Shown one piece after another: positions 9,419-19,019 of a DNA stretch of 64,000 nt (the stretch's first letter is position 1; every line of letters starts with the position of its first letter). The stretch comes from Coprothermobacter sp. (GTDB lineage Bacteria > Caldisericota > Caldisericia > Cryosericales > Cryosericaceae), in NCBI GenBank assembly GCA_013824685.1, contig PNOG01000024.1:1-64000 (forward strand), given 5' to 3'. A program made the translations under genes and the position numbers. Below the pieces are notes generated by a model. It did not search any database, was not told the DNA's origin, and worked only from the letters and a program-made list of their open reading frames with translations.

Positions 9419-9799
9419 ATGAAGATTCAGAACGATGCACGTTATGCGAAGTCGGACGAGTGGGTACGCGTCGAGGGTGGCGTTGCAGTCGTTGGAGTCT
9501 CTGACTACGCCCAGGGTAAGCTGGGGGACGTCGTGTTTGTCGGTGACGTCGCCCGCGGCTTGATACTGAAGGCAGGAGACATCCTGACCTCCGTCGAATC
9601 GGTCAAGGCCGCCTCAGACATCTACTCTCCTGTGTCAGGCAAGGTTCTCGAAGTCAACCACGAAGTTGTAGCGAAGCCTGAACTCATCAACAGTGATGCA
9701 TTTGGCGCCGGCTGGCTGGCGAAGATCGAGCTTTCGAATCCGGATGAGCTGAACGGATTGATGAGTGCGACCGACTATGCAGAGTACAGAAAGGAATAG
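9419..9799 (+). CDS. gcvH: Glycine cleavage system H protein
   Basis: Small lipoyl carrier that shuttles the aminomethyl group from the P protein. The 126-aa protein has the hybrid-motif lysine in ESVKAASDIYSPVSG, with Lys63 as the lipoylation site. The family segments SDYAQGKLGDVVFV and GWLAKIEL are present. GGGAGG (9404-9409) gives a strong ribosome-binding site. It is the first gene of gcvH-gcvPA-gcvPB. No gcvT, lipoamide dehydrogenase or lipoate ligase gene occurs in this window. Confidence 0.96.
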   Translation: MKIQNDARYAKSDEWVRVEGGVAVVGVSDYAQGKLGDVVFVGDVARGLILKAGDILTSVESVKAASDIYSPVSGKVLEVNHEVVAKPELINSDAFGAGWLAKIELSNPDELNGLMSATDYAEYRKE

Positions 9800-11150
9800 G
9801 TTCTCGTTCATCCCAGCGACAGGTGATGAGCAGCAGGCGATGCTGCAGAAGATCGGCTTGCAGTTTGACGACATTGTCAAATGTTTTCTTGGCAACGCTT
9901 GCGTGGAAGGCGGTCTCGATCTGCCCGAAGGATTGACTGAGGATCAGATGGTCGAGGAGTGGGACGCCATGATGTCCCGGAATTCCGGTCCCAGGAAGGC
10001 TTCTCTTCTGGGTGCCGGGGCATACATGCATTTCATTCCTGCCGTCGTTTCACACCTTGCCTCCCTTCCGGGTTTCGTCACGGCATATACGCCATACCAG
10101 CCGGAGATAAGCCAGGGGACGCTGCAGTCCCTGTTCGAATTTCAGTCGTTCATGGTAGAACTCACCAACATGGAATTGGCCAACTGCTCGATGTACGATG
10201 GAGCCTCGTCGACCGCCGAGGCCATGCTGATGGCTCATCGCGTCAAGAAGGTGGACCGCGTGCTCGTAGCTGCCACGGTCAACCCGAACTATCTGGCCAC
10301 GGTCCGGACCTACCTGGAACCACATGGGATTGCGGTCGATGTCGTCAGGATGGATGGCAACGGGCAGGTATCCATGGATGACCTGGAGTCACAGCTGTCT
10401 TCCTCGGCGTGCAGCGCCGTCCTCGTCCAGAGTCCAAACTACCTGGGCATCGTCGAAGACCTGGGTGCTATCGGAACGACCGTCCATGCCCACGACGCAC
10501 TGTTTGTCGAATCCTTCACGGAAGCGATGGCGCTGGGACTGCTGAAATATGGTGTCGGCACAGGAGCAGACGTCGTCGCTGGAGAGGGGCAGTCGCTCGG
10601 TATGTCGATGTCGTTTGGCGGTCCGCATCTTGGCGTCTTTGCCACCCTGAAGAAGTACAACCGTGACTTCCCCGGTCGAATCGTCGGTGAGTCCATTGAC
10701 ACGAAGGGTCGCCAGGCATTTGTCATGACATTGAGAGCTCGCGAGCAGGACATTCGACGTGAGAAGGCGACGTCCAACATCTGCTCGAACCATGCGCTCA
10801 ACGCACTGACGGCGGCCGTGTACCTCGGCAGCGTGGGTGAATCGGGATTCAGGGCACTTGCCTGCGAGAACGTTGCGAAGCTGGAGAAGCTCATCAAGGG
10901 CCTGGAGGCCACCGGGAACTTCGTCCGCGTTTTCAAGCAGAGTCCGGTGTTCAACGAAGTGGTCGTGGCCAGTTCGATCGCTCCCGAAGATGTGCGGTCC
11001 CGTCTGGCCGGCCTGCCGGTGTTCCCGCCGCTCGCTCTTGCTCGTGGCGTCGCCCCGGACGTTCAGGGGATGCCTCACACATATCTGGTCTGCGCGACCG
11101 AGATGCTCAAGGATAGTCTCCTTGAGCAGGTTCTCGGCGCATTGAGCTGA
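9777..11150 (+). CDS. gcvPA: Glycine dehydrogenase (decarboxylating) subunit 1
   Basis: N-terminal half of the split PLP-dependent P protein, which decarboxylates glycine together with gcvPB. The opening FSFIPATGDEQQAMLQKIGL matches the family, as do YTPYQPEISQGTLQSLFEFQ, MYDGASSTAEAMLMA and GPHLGVFA. This subunit carries no PLP lysine, which is normal. The start overlaps gcvH by 23 nt. I prefer the ATG at 9777; a GTG at 9765 is the alternative, and neither has a strong ribosome-binding site, so coupling to gcvH is likely. 457 aa from 9777. Confidence 0.94.
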   Translation: MQSTERNRFSFIPATGDEQQAMLQKIGLQFDDIVKCFLGNACVEGGLDLPEGLTEDQMVEEWDAMMSRNSGPRKASLLGAGAYMHFIPAVVSHLASLPGFVTAYTPYQPEISQGTLQSLFEFQSFMVELTNMELANCSMYDGASSTAEAMLMAHRVKKVDRVLVAATVNPNYLATVRTYLEPHGIAVDVVRMDGNGQVSMDDLESQLSSSACSAVLVQSPNYLGIVEDLGAIGTTVHAHDALFVESFTEAMALGLLKYGVGTGADVVAGEGQSLGMSMSFGGPHLGVFATLKKYNRDFPGRIVGESIDTKGRQAFVMTLRAREQDIRREKATSNICSNHALNALTAAVYLGSVGESGFRALACENVAKLEKLIKGLEATGNFVRVFKQSPVFNEVVVASSIAPEDVRSRLAGLPVFPPLALARGVAPDVQGMPHTYLVCATEMLKDSLLEQVLGALS

Positions 11151-11161
11151 GGTGGTGGAAG

Positions 11162-12613
11162 ATGACCCTCTATGAGAAGAGCGTGGCAGGTCGGTCAGCA
11201 TTCTCGTTTGGCTTCGAGGAGGACCATGCTGCGGCCGAAACGTGCATCCCTGAGTTTGCCCGCACTGCGATGAAACCGTTGCCACAGGTCAGCGAACTTG
11301 ACCTCGTGCGCCATTTCACGAATCTGGCCAGGACCAACTACGGCGTTGATACCGGTTTCTATCCCCTCGGGTCGTGCACGATGAAGTATAACCCCAAGAT
11401 CAACGAGCGAATGGCCGCTGATCCAAGGCTCACCGTGCGTCACCCGCTGGATGACGCCATGGACAACCAGGGCGTCCTGCAAATGGAGTTCGAGCTGAAG
11501 GAGTCTCTGCGGGAGATCACGGGTATGGACGACTTCACACTTCAGCCCGCTTGTGGCGCCCATGGCGAGCTCACTGGCATGCTCATCATCCATGCCTGGA
11601 TGCGTGACCACGATGCCGGCCGTACGAAAGTACTGATCCCCGATTCTGCCCACGGGACGAATCCTGCATCGGCATCGATGGCGGGATTCGAGGTCGTGAC
11701 CGTGCCCTCCAACGAGCGAGGCGGGGTCGACATGGATGCGTTGGACAAGCTCATGGATGGTACGGTGGCGGCCATCATGCTGACCAACCCGAACACCGTG
11801 GGCCTGTTTGAGGAGAACGTCACGCAGATTGCCGAACTCGTGCATGCCCGTGGAGGTCTTCTGTACTATGACGGGGCAAACCTCAATGCTCTCATGGGGC
11901 TCATCCGTCCGGGCGACCTGGGGTTCGATGTGATTCACCTGAACCTCCACAAGACATTCTCCACGCCGCACGGCGGCGGAGGTCCGGGTGCTGCCCCTGT
12001 GGGCGTCAAGGAATTCCTGGCCGACTATCTGCCGATTCCCCTTGTCGTATGCAGGGACGGTCAGTATGCCCTGGATGAGGATAGACCGCATACAATCGGC
12101 CGCGTGTCCGGGTTCTATGGCAATACCGCCGTACTCGCCCGCGCCTACGTGTACATCAAGATGATGGGCCGGGACGGTCTTCTGGCGGCAAGCCGGGCGG
12201 CAGTCATCAACGCGAACTACGTCAAGGCACTGCTGAGCCCGTACTTCCCGCCCGCCTACGACAGGCCTGTCATGCACGAAACGGTTCTGAGTGCGAAGGG
12301 CTACGACAAGTATGGTGTCACCCTGCTCGACATCGCCAAGCGTCTCATGGACTATGGATATCATCCCCCGACGATCTACTTCCCGCACTTCCCACCGTAT
12401 GCAGAAGAGGTCATGATGGTCGAGCCGACCGAGAGCGAGAGTAAGGAGACGATGGACTTGTTCTGCGACGCCCTCATCAAGATCAGCCAGGAAGCGAAAG
12501 AGCATCCGGACCTCCTGCTCTCTGCTCCACACGATACCGTGGTCACCCGCGTCGATTCGACGTACGCAGCTCGCCACCTGGTCACGAGTCATCGTGACAA
12601 GAAAGGAAGTTGA
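11162..12613 (+). CDS. gcvPB: Glycine dehydrogenase (decarboxylating) subunit 2
   Basis: PLP-binding half of the split glycine decarboxylase. The cofactor lysine is Lys264 in HLNLHKTFSTPHGGGGPG. The N-terminal family motif NYGVDTGFYPLGSCTMKYNP and the substrate-region motif PDSAHGTNPASA are present. Length 483 aa is typical. The ATG follows gcvPA by 11 nt with GAGGTGG upstream. With gcvH it forms a partial glycine cleavage/synthase set that could run in either direction. Confidence 0.96.
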   Translation: MTLYEKSVAGRSAFSFGFEEDHAAAETCIPEFARTAMKPLPQVSELDLVRHFTNLARTNYGVDTGFYPLGSCTMKYNPKINERMAADPRLTVRHPLDDAMDNQGVLQMEFELKESLREITGMDDFTLQPACGAHGELTGMLIIHAWMRDHDAGRTKVLIPDSAHGTNPASASMAGFEVVTVPSNERGGVDMDALDKLMDGTVAAIMLTNPNTVGLFEENVTQIAELVHARGGLLYYDGANLNALMGLIRPGDLGFDVIHLNLHKTFSTPHGGGGPGAAPVGVKEFLADYLPIPLVVCRDGQYALDEDRPHTIGRVSGFYGNTAVLARAYVYIKMMGRDGLLAASRAAVINANYVKALLSPYFPPAYDRPVMHETVLSAKGYDKYGVTLLDIAKRLMDYGYHPPTIYFPHFPPYAEEVMMVEPTESESKETMDLFCDALIKISQEAKEHPDLLLSAPHDTVVTRVDSTYAARHLVTSHRDKKGS

Positions 12614-12617
12614 CTGA

Positions 12618-14273
12618 GTGCTGAACCTACGTGAGACAATAGACCGGCAGGTCAGTCTTGCGCTCGGGGACCTCCTCTCTGCGGAGGAGGCCCCTCTTGC
12701 GCTCTGCTCGCTGTCCCGCCCCGGTTTTCTGGACTACACGCTTTCGCTTCCCATGAAACTGGCCAAGACGCGGCACAAGGCACCCGTTGCCATAGCAGAG
12801 GCACTGCAGCCTGCTGTCGCAGGCATGGCCTGCGCAGGACTCGCGGAGGCAGTCGCCCCCGGCTACATCAATATTCAGCTTTCGGATTCGTTTGTGGCCG
12901 GTCAACTGAGTTCCATGCTTGGTACAGATCCCGCCATGCTGCTCCAGAAGGCGGGGAACGGCCAGAAGATCGAGGTGGAGTTCGTGAGTGCCAACCCGAC
13001 AGGACCCCTGCACGTGGGCAACGGCCGTGGAGCAGCGCTCGGATCGGTGCTCGCCACCCTTCTGGAGACCCAGGGATATGATGTGGATCGCGAGTACTAC
13101 GTCAACGACTATGGGTCGAAGATGAAGCTCTTCACGGAGTCGATAGCGCACTACCTCTTTCCGATGATGGGGCTGGAGCATGCCATGCCTGATGAAGGGT
13201 ACCATGGGGCATATGTGCCGGACCTGGCCCAGGCCATTTATGATCGACAAGGGTCGGAGCTGCGTTCTATGCTTGAAGAACAGCGCCTTGCTGCCATAGA
13301 AGAGGACGGGAAGACCCTTGTGCTGGCATCGATTCGCCAGGCACTTGAAGAAATGGGAGTCTCGTTCGACACCTGGTTCTCGGAACGGTATCTCATCGAG
13401 AACGGATGGAATGATCGCGTTCTTCAGCAGTTCCGGGATCGAGGTGTCGTCTATGAGAAGGACGATGCCGTCTGGCTGCGCTCGACCGATTTCGGCGACG
13501 ACAAGGACAGGGTGCTTGTACGGCGTGATGGAGAGCCGACTTACACACTCACTGACGCGGCCTACCACTTCAACAAGTTCCATCGCGGGTATATCAAGAG
13601 CATTGATGTCTTTGGCGCGGATCATATCGGGCATATCGTCCCCATGCAGGCCCTCATGAAGAGTCTCGGACTGCCCGATGACTTCCTGGAGGTCATCATC
13701 TACCAGATCGTGCACTTCCTGCGCGGTAGGCAGCGTGTCGTCCTCTCCAAACAGACAGGCGAGATCATCGAGCTGGCCGACCTCGTACGTGAGGTGGGCA
13801 AGGACCAGGCGCGCGTTTTCTTCCTCCTTTCGTCGGCCGACTCTGAGCTGGAGTTCGACCTTGAGGTTGCCAAGGAGAACTCACTCGACAACCCGGCATA
13901 CTATCTCAAATACACCTATGCCAGGCTTTGCAGCGTGGAGCGTCAGGCACGTGGTATCGGAGCTGTCGTCCCTTCCGTGGCAAGCCAGGTTGACGTTTCG
14001 CGGCTGAAGACTTCTGAGGACCGTGAATTGGTGAAGTGCCTGCTGAAAGCGCAGGATGAGGTCGATGATGCCGCAAGGACGAGACAACCCCATCGGATCC
14101 TGTATCTCGCAAGTGAGCTTGCCAAGTCGGTCAACGCATTCTATCAAAAAGAAAAGGTCATCCAGGAAGACGCAGGCCTGGCACAGGCCCGCATGCTGCT
14201 CGTGCTGGTCTCACAGCGTCTCCTGCAGGCGTATGCCCACGTTCTGGGCGTCACTCTCCCCGAATCAATGTAA
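12618..14273 (+). CDS. argS: Arginyl-tRNA synthetase
   Basis: Class I aminoacyl-tRNA synthetase charging tRNA-Arg. The HIGH-type motif is ANPTGPLHVGNGRGAALG. The KMSK region is degenerate as in many ArgRS (VVLSKQTGEII). The C-terminal DALR anticodon-binding domain (LKYTYARLCSVERQ ... HRILYLASELAKSVNAFYQ) closes the protein. 551 aa. The GTG start at 12618 lies 4 nt after the gcvPB stop, behind GGAA, so it belongs to the same transcript. Confidence 0.95.
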   Translation: MLNLRETIDRQVSLALGDLLSAEEAPLALCSLSRPGFLDYTLSLPMKLAKTRHKAPVAIAEALQPAVAGMACAGLAEAVAPGYINIQLSDSFVAGQLSSMLGTDPAMLLQKAGNGQKIEVEFVSANPTGPLHVGNGRGAALGSVLATLLETQGYDVDREYYVNDYGSKMKLFTESIAHYLFPMMGLEHAMPDEGYHGAYVPDLAQAIYDRQGSELRSMLEEQRLAAIEEDGKTLVLASIRQALEEMGVSFDTWFSERYLIENGWNDRVLQQFRDRGVVYEKDDAVWLRSTDFGDDKDRVLVRRDGEPTYTLTDAAYHFNKFHRGYIKSIDVFGADHIGHIVPMQALMKSLGLPDDFLEVIIYQIVHFLRGRQRVVLSKQTGEIIELADLVREVGKDQARVFFLLSSADSELEFDLEVAKENSLDNPAYYLKYTYARLCSVERQARGIGAVVPSVASQVDVSRLKTSEDRELVKCLLKAQDEVDDAARTRQPHRILYLASELAKSVNAFYQKEKVIQEDAGLAQARMLLVLVSQRLLQAYAHVLGVTLPESM

Positions 14274-14317
14274 TTGAGCTCCCCGCGTCTGTGCGGTGAG
14301 CACGAAGTGAGGTATGC

Positions 14318-14686
14318 ATGAAGAATATCCGTAGACTGCGGCTTGAAGCGTTCATACGTCGTAGCGTCGAGGGTCAGCTGATCATGATGGACGACCCCGA
14401 CCTGCGACTCTTGACGGTGACTCACATCGAGCTGTCGAACGATACGCGCTTGGCGAAGGTTTACGTTTCGAGTCTGTCGAATGACGAGAGTCATCAGAAG
14501 GCCCTCATGGCAGCCCTGTCCAGGGCCTCGGGCAAGTTTCAGCAGAGGCTGGCGACGGATGTCTCGATGCGTTTCACCCCCCTTCTTTCGTTCCATTTCG
14601 ATCAAGGGTTCGTGAAGGGGACTCAGGTTGTCGAACTGCTCACTGAGCTCGAGAAGAACGAGAAGAAGGATCCCGCGGATTCATGA
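14318..14686 (+). CDS. rbfA: Ribosome-binding factor A
   Basis: Small KH-fold 30S maturation factor. The 122-aa sequence shows the family pattern: RLEAFIRRSVEGQL, VTHIELSNDTRLAKVYVS, and the C-terminal TPLLSFHFDQGFVKGTQVVELL. Start ATG preceded by GAGG. Its stop overlaps the next gene as ATGA. The rbfA-nrnA pairing is widely conserved (usually nusA-infB-rbfA-nrnA); here nusA and infB are absent and argS precedes. Confidence 0.93.
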   Translation: MKNIRRLRLEAFIRRSVEGQLIMMDDPDLRLLTVTHIELSNDTRLAKVYVSSLSNDESHQKALMAALSRASGKFQQRLATDVSMRFTPLLSFHFDQGFVKGTQVVELLTELEKNEKKDPADS

Positions 14687-15684
14687 GGGGCGCTGGTCTC
14701 GACGTCATTGCATCGAGGATTCGCGATGCGAGTGATGTCTTTCTGTTCACCCACGAGTTTGCCGACGGCGATGCTCTGGGCTCCGTGGTGGCGCTTACGC
14801 TGTATCTGCAGGCAATGGGCAAGAGTGTTCATGCGTTTGTTCCTGGCAAGATCCAGAGTGTCTACCGGTTTCTTGCAACAGATGAACTGCTGAACACCAT
14901 GCCCGCTATCCAGGCCACGGCTCATATTAGCGCCGCGCATGTGACGTGTCTCAGCGCAGATGCCGCCGATGTCGACCGTCTGGGTGAGTGGAAATCTCTG
15001 TTTCTCTCCGGGGCAGAGCGTCTGGTGATCGACCACCACGATACGAATACAGGCTTTGGCGAGGTGTTCGCCATCGACGGTTCGGCCAGTTCGTGCTGCG
15101 AGGTTCTGTTCGACCTGTTCAACGTGATCGACCCCCAGCTTATCGACGCCAGGATCGCATCCGCGCTCTATACCGGTCTGGTTGCGGACACCGGGTCATT
15201 CCAGTACGCCAATACGAGGGCTCTGTCCCTGGTGCACGGAGCTCAGCTGGTCGAACTGGGCGCGTCACCCGATGAGATCTCCCGTAGCATCTACGAATCC
15301 AAACCATACGGAAGCGTACGACTCATGGCTGCTTCCGTGGCAGTCTCGCGCCTCATGTATGGCGGGCAGGTGGTCGTATCCTACGTGACGCGGACCATGC
15401 TTGAGGACTCGGGCGCGCTGGATGAGGACACGGAAGGCATCACAGACGAATTGCGGCGAATTGCAGGAACAAGAGCGGTCGTGCTGTTCAAAGAGGCATC
15501 AGATGGCTCGGTCAAGGTCAGCTTCCGCGGGAAGTACGGGTTCGACGTCAAGCGCATAGCAACCGCGTTTGGCGGCGGCGGTCACTTGCTCGCCGCCGGC
15601 TGCACCATCACGAGTGACCTCGGCGAAGCCGAAGTGCGCATTCTCGCGGAGCTGGACAGGTACCTGGGGCCTTCTAGAATTTGA
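14683..15684 (+). CDS. DHH/DHHA1 phosphoesterase, NrnA-like oligoribonuclease/pAp phosphatase
   Basis: Manganese-dependent phosphoesterase that degrades nanoRNAs and/or 3'-phosphoadenosine 5'-phosphate in characterised relatives. Visible motifs are FTHEFADGDALGS (motif I, with Ala where Pro is usual in PDGDA), SADAADVDRLG, the DHH motif VIDHHDTNTGFG, and C-terminal DHHA1 GGGGHLLAAGCTI. 333 aa. The ATG overlaps the rbfA stop. The 3' end overlaps the convergent small membrane-protein gene by 11 nt. Confidence 0.9.
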   Translation: MRGAGLDVIASRIRDASDVFLFTHEFADGDALGSVVALTLYLQAMGKSVHAFVPGKIQSVYRFLATDELLNTMPAIQATAHISAAHVTCLSADAADVDRLGEWKSLFLSGAERLVIDHHDTNTGFGEVFAIDGSASSCCEVLFDLFNVIDPQLIDARIASALYTGLVADTGSFQYANTRALSLVHGAQLVELGASPDEISRSIYESKPYGSVRLMAASVAVSRLMYGGQVVVSYVTRTMLEDSGALDEDTEGITDELRRIAGTRAVVLFKEASDGSVKVSFRGKYGFDVKRIATAFGGGGHLLAAGCTITSDLGEAEVRILAELDRYLGPSRI

Positions 15685-16015
15685 AACTTGTGCTGATGTC
15701 GTAGACCACCGGCACGTGGTACATGGTCTCGCCGGTGAGCATCTTGATGATTGCAAGTACAGAAATGAGCCCTGGCAGGAACCAGAACCAGCCGGCCACG
15801 AACCTGATCAGTGGAATGCGGCCCAGAACTGCGAGGATGACTTCCAGGATCAGCACAACGAGTCCTTGCGCCAGATGCAGGCGGAAGAACTCGTTCTTCT
15901 TATTGGAAAGAAGCGGGATGAGCCAGAGGATACCCAGATAGCACAGAATTCCAAAGACCAGATCGTTGTTGACGGTTCCACTCGACTGCTGCTCCACGGT
16001 CGTCCACCCCCACAC
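15674..16015 (-). CDS. Small membrane protein, DUF4870/Tic20-like
   Basis: 113-aa protein with three or four hydrophobic helices: LVFGILCYLGILWLIPLL, LAQGLVVLILEVILAVLG, and FVAGWFWFLPGLISVLAIIKMLTG. The motif KKNEFFRLHLAQGLVVLI (residues entering the second helix) is typical of the DUF4870/Tic20-like group, whose function is poorly known. The GTG at 16015 is the longest start. A GTG at 15997, preceded by GGGGTGG, is equally plausible and would remove six residues. It follows the TIGR03960-like gene with 36 nt of space and is convergent with the nrnA-like gene. Confidence 0.8.
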   Translation of the reverse strand: MWGWTTVEQQSSGTVNNDLVFGILCYLGILWLIPLLSNKKNEFFRLHLAQGLVVLILEVILAVLGRIPLIRFVAGWFWFLPGLISVLAIIKMLTGETMYHVPVVYDISTSFKF

Positions 16016-16051
16016 TAGGATATCAGCATGCTACCTGATGGCGAAGCTGTG

Positions 16052-17899
16052 TCAAGGGTTTTTGACGCTCATGAGCGCTGAGGTGGGGCAGGGATTCAGA
16101 TACTCCTGGATGCCGCATGCATGGCAACCTGTGTCACGGCACGTCGGGAGACGCTCGCCCTTCTCTGCCGACAGGTAGTCCTCCCGGAGGAAGTCTGTCG
16201 AAACCCCGGCATCGATGATTTGCCAGGGTAGTTCACTCTGCAGAGGAATACTGCGATACAGGAAGTCAGCGGGGTCGAGGCCTGAGGCGGCAATGGCCTG
16301 CCGCCACACATCAAACCTGAAAGACTCGCGCCAGGCGTCGAATGTCGCCCCGTTCTTCCAGGCTGTCTCGATGACCTGACCGACTCTGCGGTCGCCCCGG
16401 CTGAGAAATCCCTCGAGGAAGGCGATGCGCGGATCGCCAAAATCGATATGGAGCTTGCCCTTGAAGGCTCTGAAGCCTTTGCGGAGGTGATCGATCTTGG
16501 CATCGTACACCTCAGGCGTATTCTGGGCACACCATTGAAACGGCGTATCAGGGCGAGGCACGAACGGGTTGATGCTGAGATTGATGGCGATGTCCCTGCG
16601 GAAACCTTTGCCAAACGTGGTGATGCGGCTCACCAGGTCAACCATGGCATCGAGGTCCTGCTCCGTCTCAGTCGGAAGGCCGAACATGAAGTAGAACTTG
16701 ACGAGATGCCAGCCCTTGCCAAAGACGGTCCGCAGCGTTTCAAAGATCGATTCTTCCGTGATGTTCTTGTTGATGACGTCGCGGAGGCGCTGGCTGCCAG
16801 CTTCGATGGCAAACGTCAACGAACCTTCGCGTGTCTGCTTGATCTCGTCTGCGAGATAGCCGGGGAAGTTGTCCATACGGAGTGACGGGAACGAAATGGC
16901 CACCTTGTGCTCTTCTCTGTACACGCGCACGAGTCTGACCAGCCCCGGCAGATCACTGTAGTCCGTGCTGCTCAGAGACAGCAATCCAACTTCTTCGTAG
17001 CCGGTGTTGGCGACGAGCTGCTCAAGCTGCTTCTGGATGGATGCCAGTGATCGCTCCCGGGTGGGGCGATAGGAGATGCCGGCTTCGCAGAAGCGACAGC
17101 CTCGCACACATCCACGGAACAGTTCGATGACGCCCCGGTCATGGACGAGCTCACGATACGGGACAATAGGGCTGACCGGAGCAAATGCGTCGTCGAGGCT
17201 CTCGACAACGCGCTTGCGCACGGTCGCCGGGACTCCCGATAAGATGGGTTCGGCGACAACGTATGGCGCACCGCCAAGGGCAGAGCGTGTTTTGTACAGG
17301 GATGGGACATAGACACCCTCGACGCCGCGCGCCAGTGTTTCCAGCGCATCGTGACGGCTTGCTCCGGTTGCGCGCGACGCTGCAAGATTCCGCACGATTT
17401 CCGGCAGGAGGTCTTCGCCATCGCCGATACAGAATGCGTCCACGAAGTCGGACATGGGTTCGGGGTTGAACGTGCAGCTGCCGCCGGCAATGACGATCGG
17501 CCACTCGGTTCGATCCTCCGACCGTACGGGGAGCCCGGCCAGGTCAAGCATGTTGAGCAGGTTCGTATAGACGAGTTCCGTACCGAGGCTGAAGGCAATG
17601 ACATCGAACGAGCCCAGCGGCTGGCGGCTTTCGAGAGAGAACAAGGGAACCTCGTGCTCTCTGAGCCAGGCCTCCAGATCGTGGAACGGGGCGAACGCGC
17701 GTTCCACGACGACACTGTCGATGGCGTTGAGAAAGTGATAGAGGATCTGGATGCCGTGAGACGACATGCCGACCTCGTAGAGGTCCGGGTAGCTGAGCGC
17801 GACCCGAAAGCGACCCTCCCAGTCCTTGTGGACGGCATTGAGCTCATTTCCTGCATATCGAGACGGGCCTTCGAAGCGTTCGAGAGAGTGCATATCCAT
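16052..17899 (-). CDS. B12-binding-like radical SAM protein, TIGR03960-like
   Basis: 615-aa radical SAM enzyme of the group usually found beside rodA and rne in Firmicutes. An N-terminal Rossmann-like B12-binding-type region (about 20-180) precedes the cluster motif CVRGCRFCEAGISYRP (around residue 275). The C-terminus has an extra Cys-rich segment (CRDTGCHACGIQEYLNPCP) that may bind a second metal centre. The ATG has GAGG 8 nt upstream and starts 1 nt after the rodA stop. The usual partner gene (TIGR03936/DUF2344 radical-SAM-linked protein) does not follow here. Exact substrate of the family is unknown to me; a tRNA or translation-related role is only a guess. Confidence 0.88.
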   Translation of the reverse strand: MDMHSLERFEGPSRYAGNELNAVHKDWEGRFRVALSYPDLYEVGMSSHGIQILYHFLNAIDSVVVERAFAPFHDLEAWLREHEVPLFSLESRQPLGSFDVIAFSLGTELVYTNLLNMLDLAGLPVRSEDRTEWPIVIAGGSCTFNPEPMSDFVDAFCIGDGEDLLPEIVRNLAASRATGASRHDALETLARGVEGVYVPSLYKTRSALGGAPYVVAEPILSGVPATVRKRVVESLDDAFAPVSPIVPYRELVHDRGVIELFRGCVRGCRFCEAGISYRPTRERSLASIQKQLEQLVANTGYEEVGLLSLSSTDYSDLPGLVRLVRVYREEHKVAISFPSLRMDNFPGYLADEIKQTREGSLTFAIEAGSQRLRDVINKNITEESIFETLRTVFGKGWHLVKFYFMFGLPTETEQDLDAMVDLVSRITTFGKGFRRDIAINLSINPFVPRPDTPFQWCAQNTPEVYDAKIDHLRKGFRAFKGKLHIDFGDPRIAFLEGFLSRGDRRVGQVIETAWKNGATFDAWRESFRFDVWRQAIAASGLDPADFLYRSIPLQSELPWQIIDAGVSTDFLREDYLSAEKGERLPTCRDTGCHACGIQEYLNPCPTSALMSVKNP

Positions 17900-17900
17900 G

Positions 17901-19010
17901 CTAGAACCTCAGTTCGTCGCGGGTGCGGTAGACGCTCACGACGATCGAGGCGGCCGCAACCTGCGTGAGCAGGGAGGATCCGCCATAGCTGATAAACGGC
18001 AGTGGGATGCCGGTGACGGGCGACAGCCCGATGGTCATGCCCATGTTCACGGCAGCTTGCAGAAACCACATGGCTCCTATGCCTATGACGATGTAGCGAG
18101 CGAAATCATCGGTCAGCGATCGAACAATGAGAAACGTTGACCAGAGGAGCATGACGAAGAGAAGAACGAGCAGCGCACTGCCGGCAAACCCAAACAGCTC
18201 TCCGACGAGAGAGAAGACGAAGTCGGCATACTGGACAGGCACAAACGAAAGAGGCGCCTGGGTGCTTCCTTTGATGCCACGACCCCAGATGCCGCCTGAT
18301 CCGGTGGCTACGATCGACTGGATGACGTTGTAGCCATCACCGAGCGGGTCTGCCTGTGGATTCAGGAAGGTCTCGATGCGTGTACGCTGATATGGCCTGA
18401 GGCTGAGCCACACACCGCCTGCTGCAAGTGCCAGGACCAGTCCCAGAACCAGCAGCTGGCGGCCGGTGAGCCGGAAATGAGCCAGCATGACGACAGAGAT
18501 CCCGAGCAGGAGGCTCGCGGATCCCAGGTCCGGTTGCTTCATGACCAGAAGAACGGATGGCACGACAGCGGCCACGACAAGGAGAATTTTCAGGCCCGTG
18601 TTGAGCTTCTTCTCGGGGAGCGTCAGGATGAACGCGACGACAAGGATGATGACCAGCTTCTGTATCTCACTCGGCTGAAGGCCAAATGACCCAATGACAG
18701 GGATCCAGCGCCGTGAACCGTACATGCCGCGCCCGACGAACAGCACTGCCACCAGCAGCCCTGTCTGAATGACGTAAACCGGGATCGTGAGAAACCGGAA
18801 AACCCGGTAGTTCACGAATTGCAGCATGACTGCAATGGCCACACTGAGGCCAAGCAGCAGGAGCGTCTTCAGAAAATAGGAGTAGAAACTGCCGAAGTGC
18901 CCAAGCGTGTACCGCTCTGCAAGGCTTGCGGCATAGAACGTCGCCAAGCCGAACCCGATGAGGAGCACGACGCTTGTGATGAAGACGAGCGGAAGGCGAT
19001 GGGGCTTCAC
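17901..19010 (-). CDS. rodA: Rod-shape-determining peptidoglycan polymerase RodA (SEDS)
   Basis: Polytopic membrane glycosyltransferase that polymerises lipid II with PBP2 during elongation. The 369-aa protein has about ten hydrophobic helices and SEDS signatures: GRGMYGSRRWIPVIGSFGLQPSEIQKL, GGIWGRGIKGS and the C-terminal SPVTGIPLPFISYGGSSLL. The GTG start at 19010 lies 9 nt after minC. Gene order mreBCD-mrdA-minC-rodA supports RodA rather than FtsW. Confidence 0.95.
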   Translation of the reverse strand: MKPHRLPLVFITSVVLLIGFGLATFYAASLAERYTLGHFGSFYSYFLKTLLLLGLSVAIAVMLQFVNYRVFRFLTIPVYVIQTGLLVAVLFVGRGMYGSRRWIPVIGSFGLQPSEIQKLVIILVVAFILTLPEKKLNTGLKILLVVAAVVPSVLLVMKQPDLGSASLLLGISVVMLAHFRLTGRQLLVLGLVLALAAGGVWLSLRPYQRTRIETFLNPQADPLGDGYNVIQSIVATGSGGIWGRGIKGSTQAPLSFVPVQYADFVFSLVGELFGFAGSALLVLLFVMLLWSTFLIVRSLTDDFARYIVIGIGAMWFLQAAVNMGMTIGLSPVTGIPLPFISYGGSSLLTQVAAASIVVSVYRTRDELRF

Positions 19011-19019
19011 AGGGCGTTG

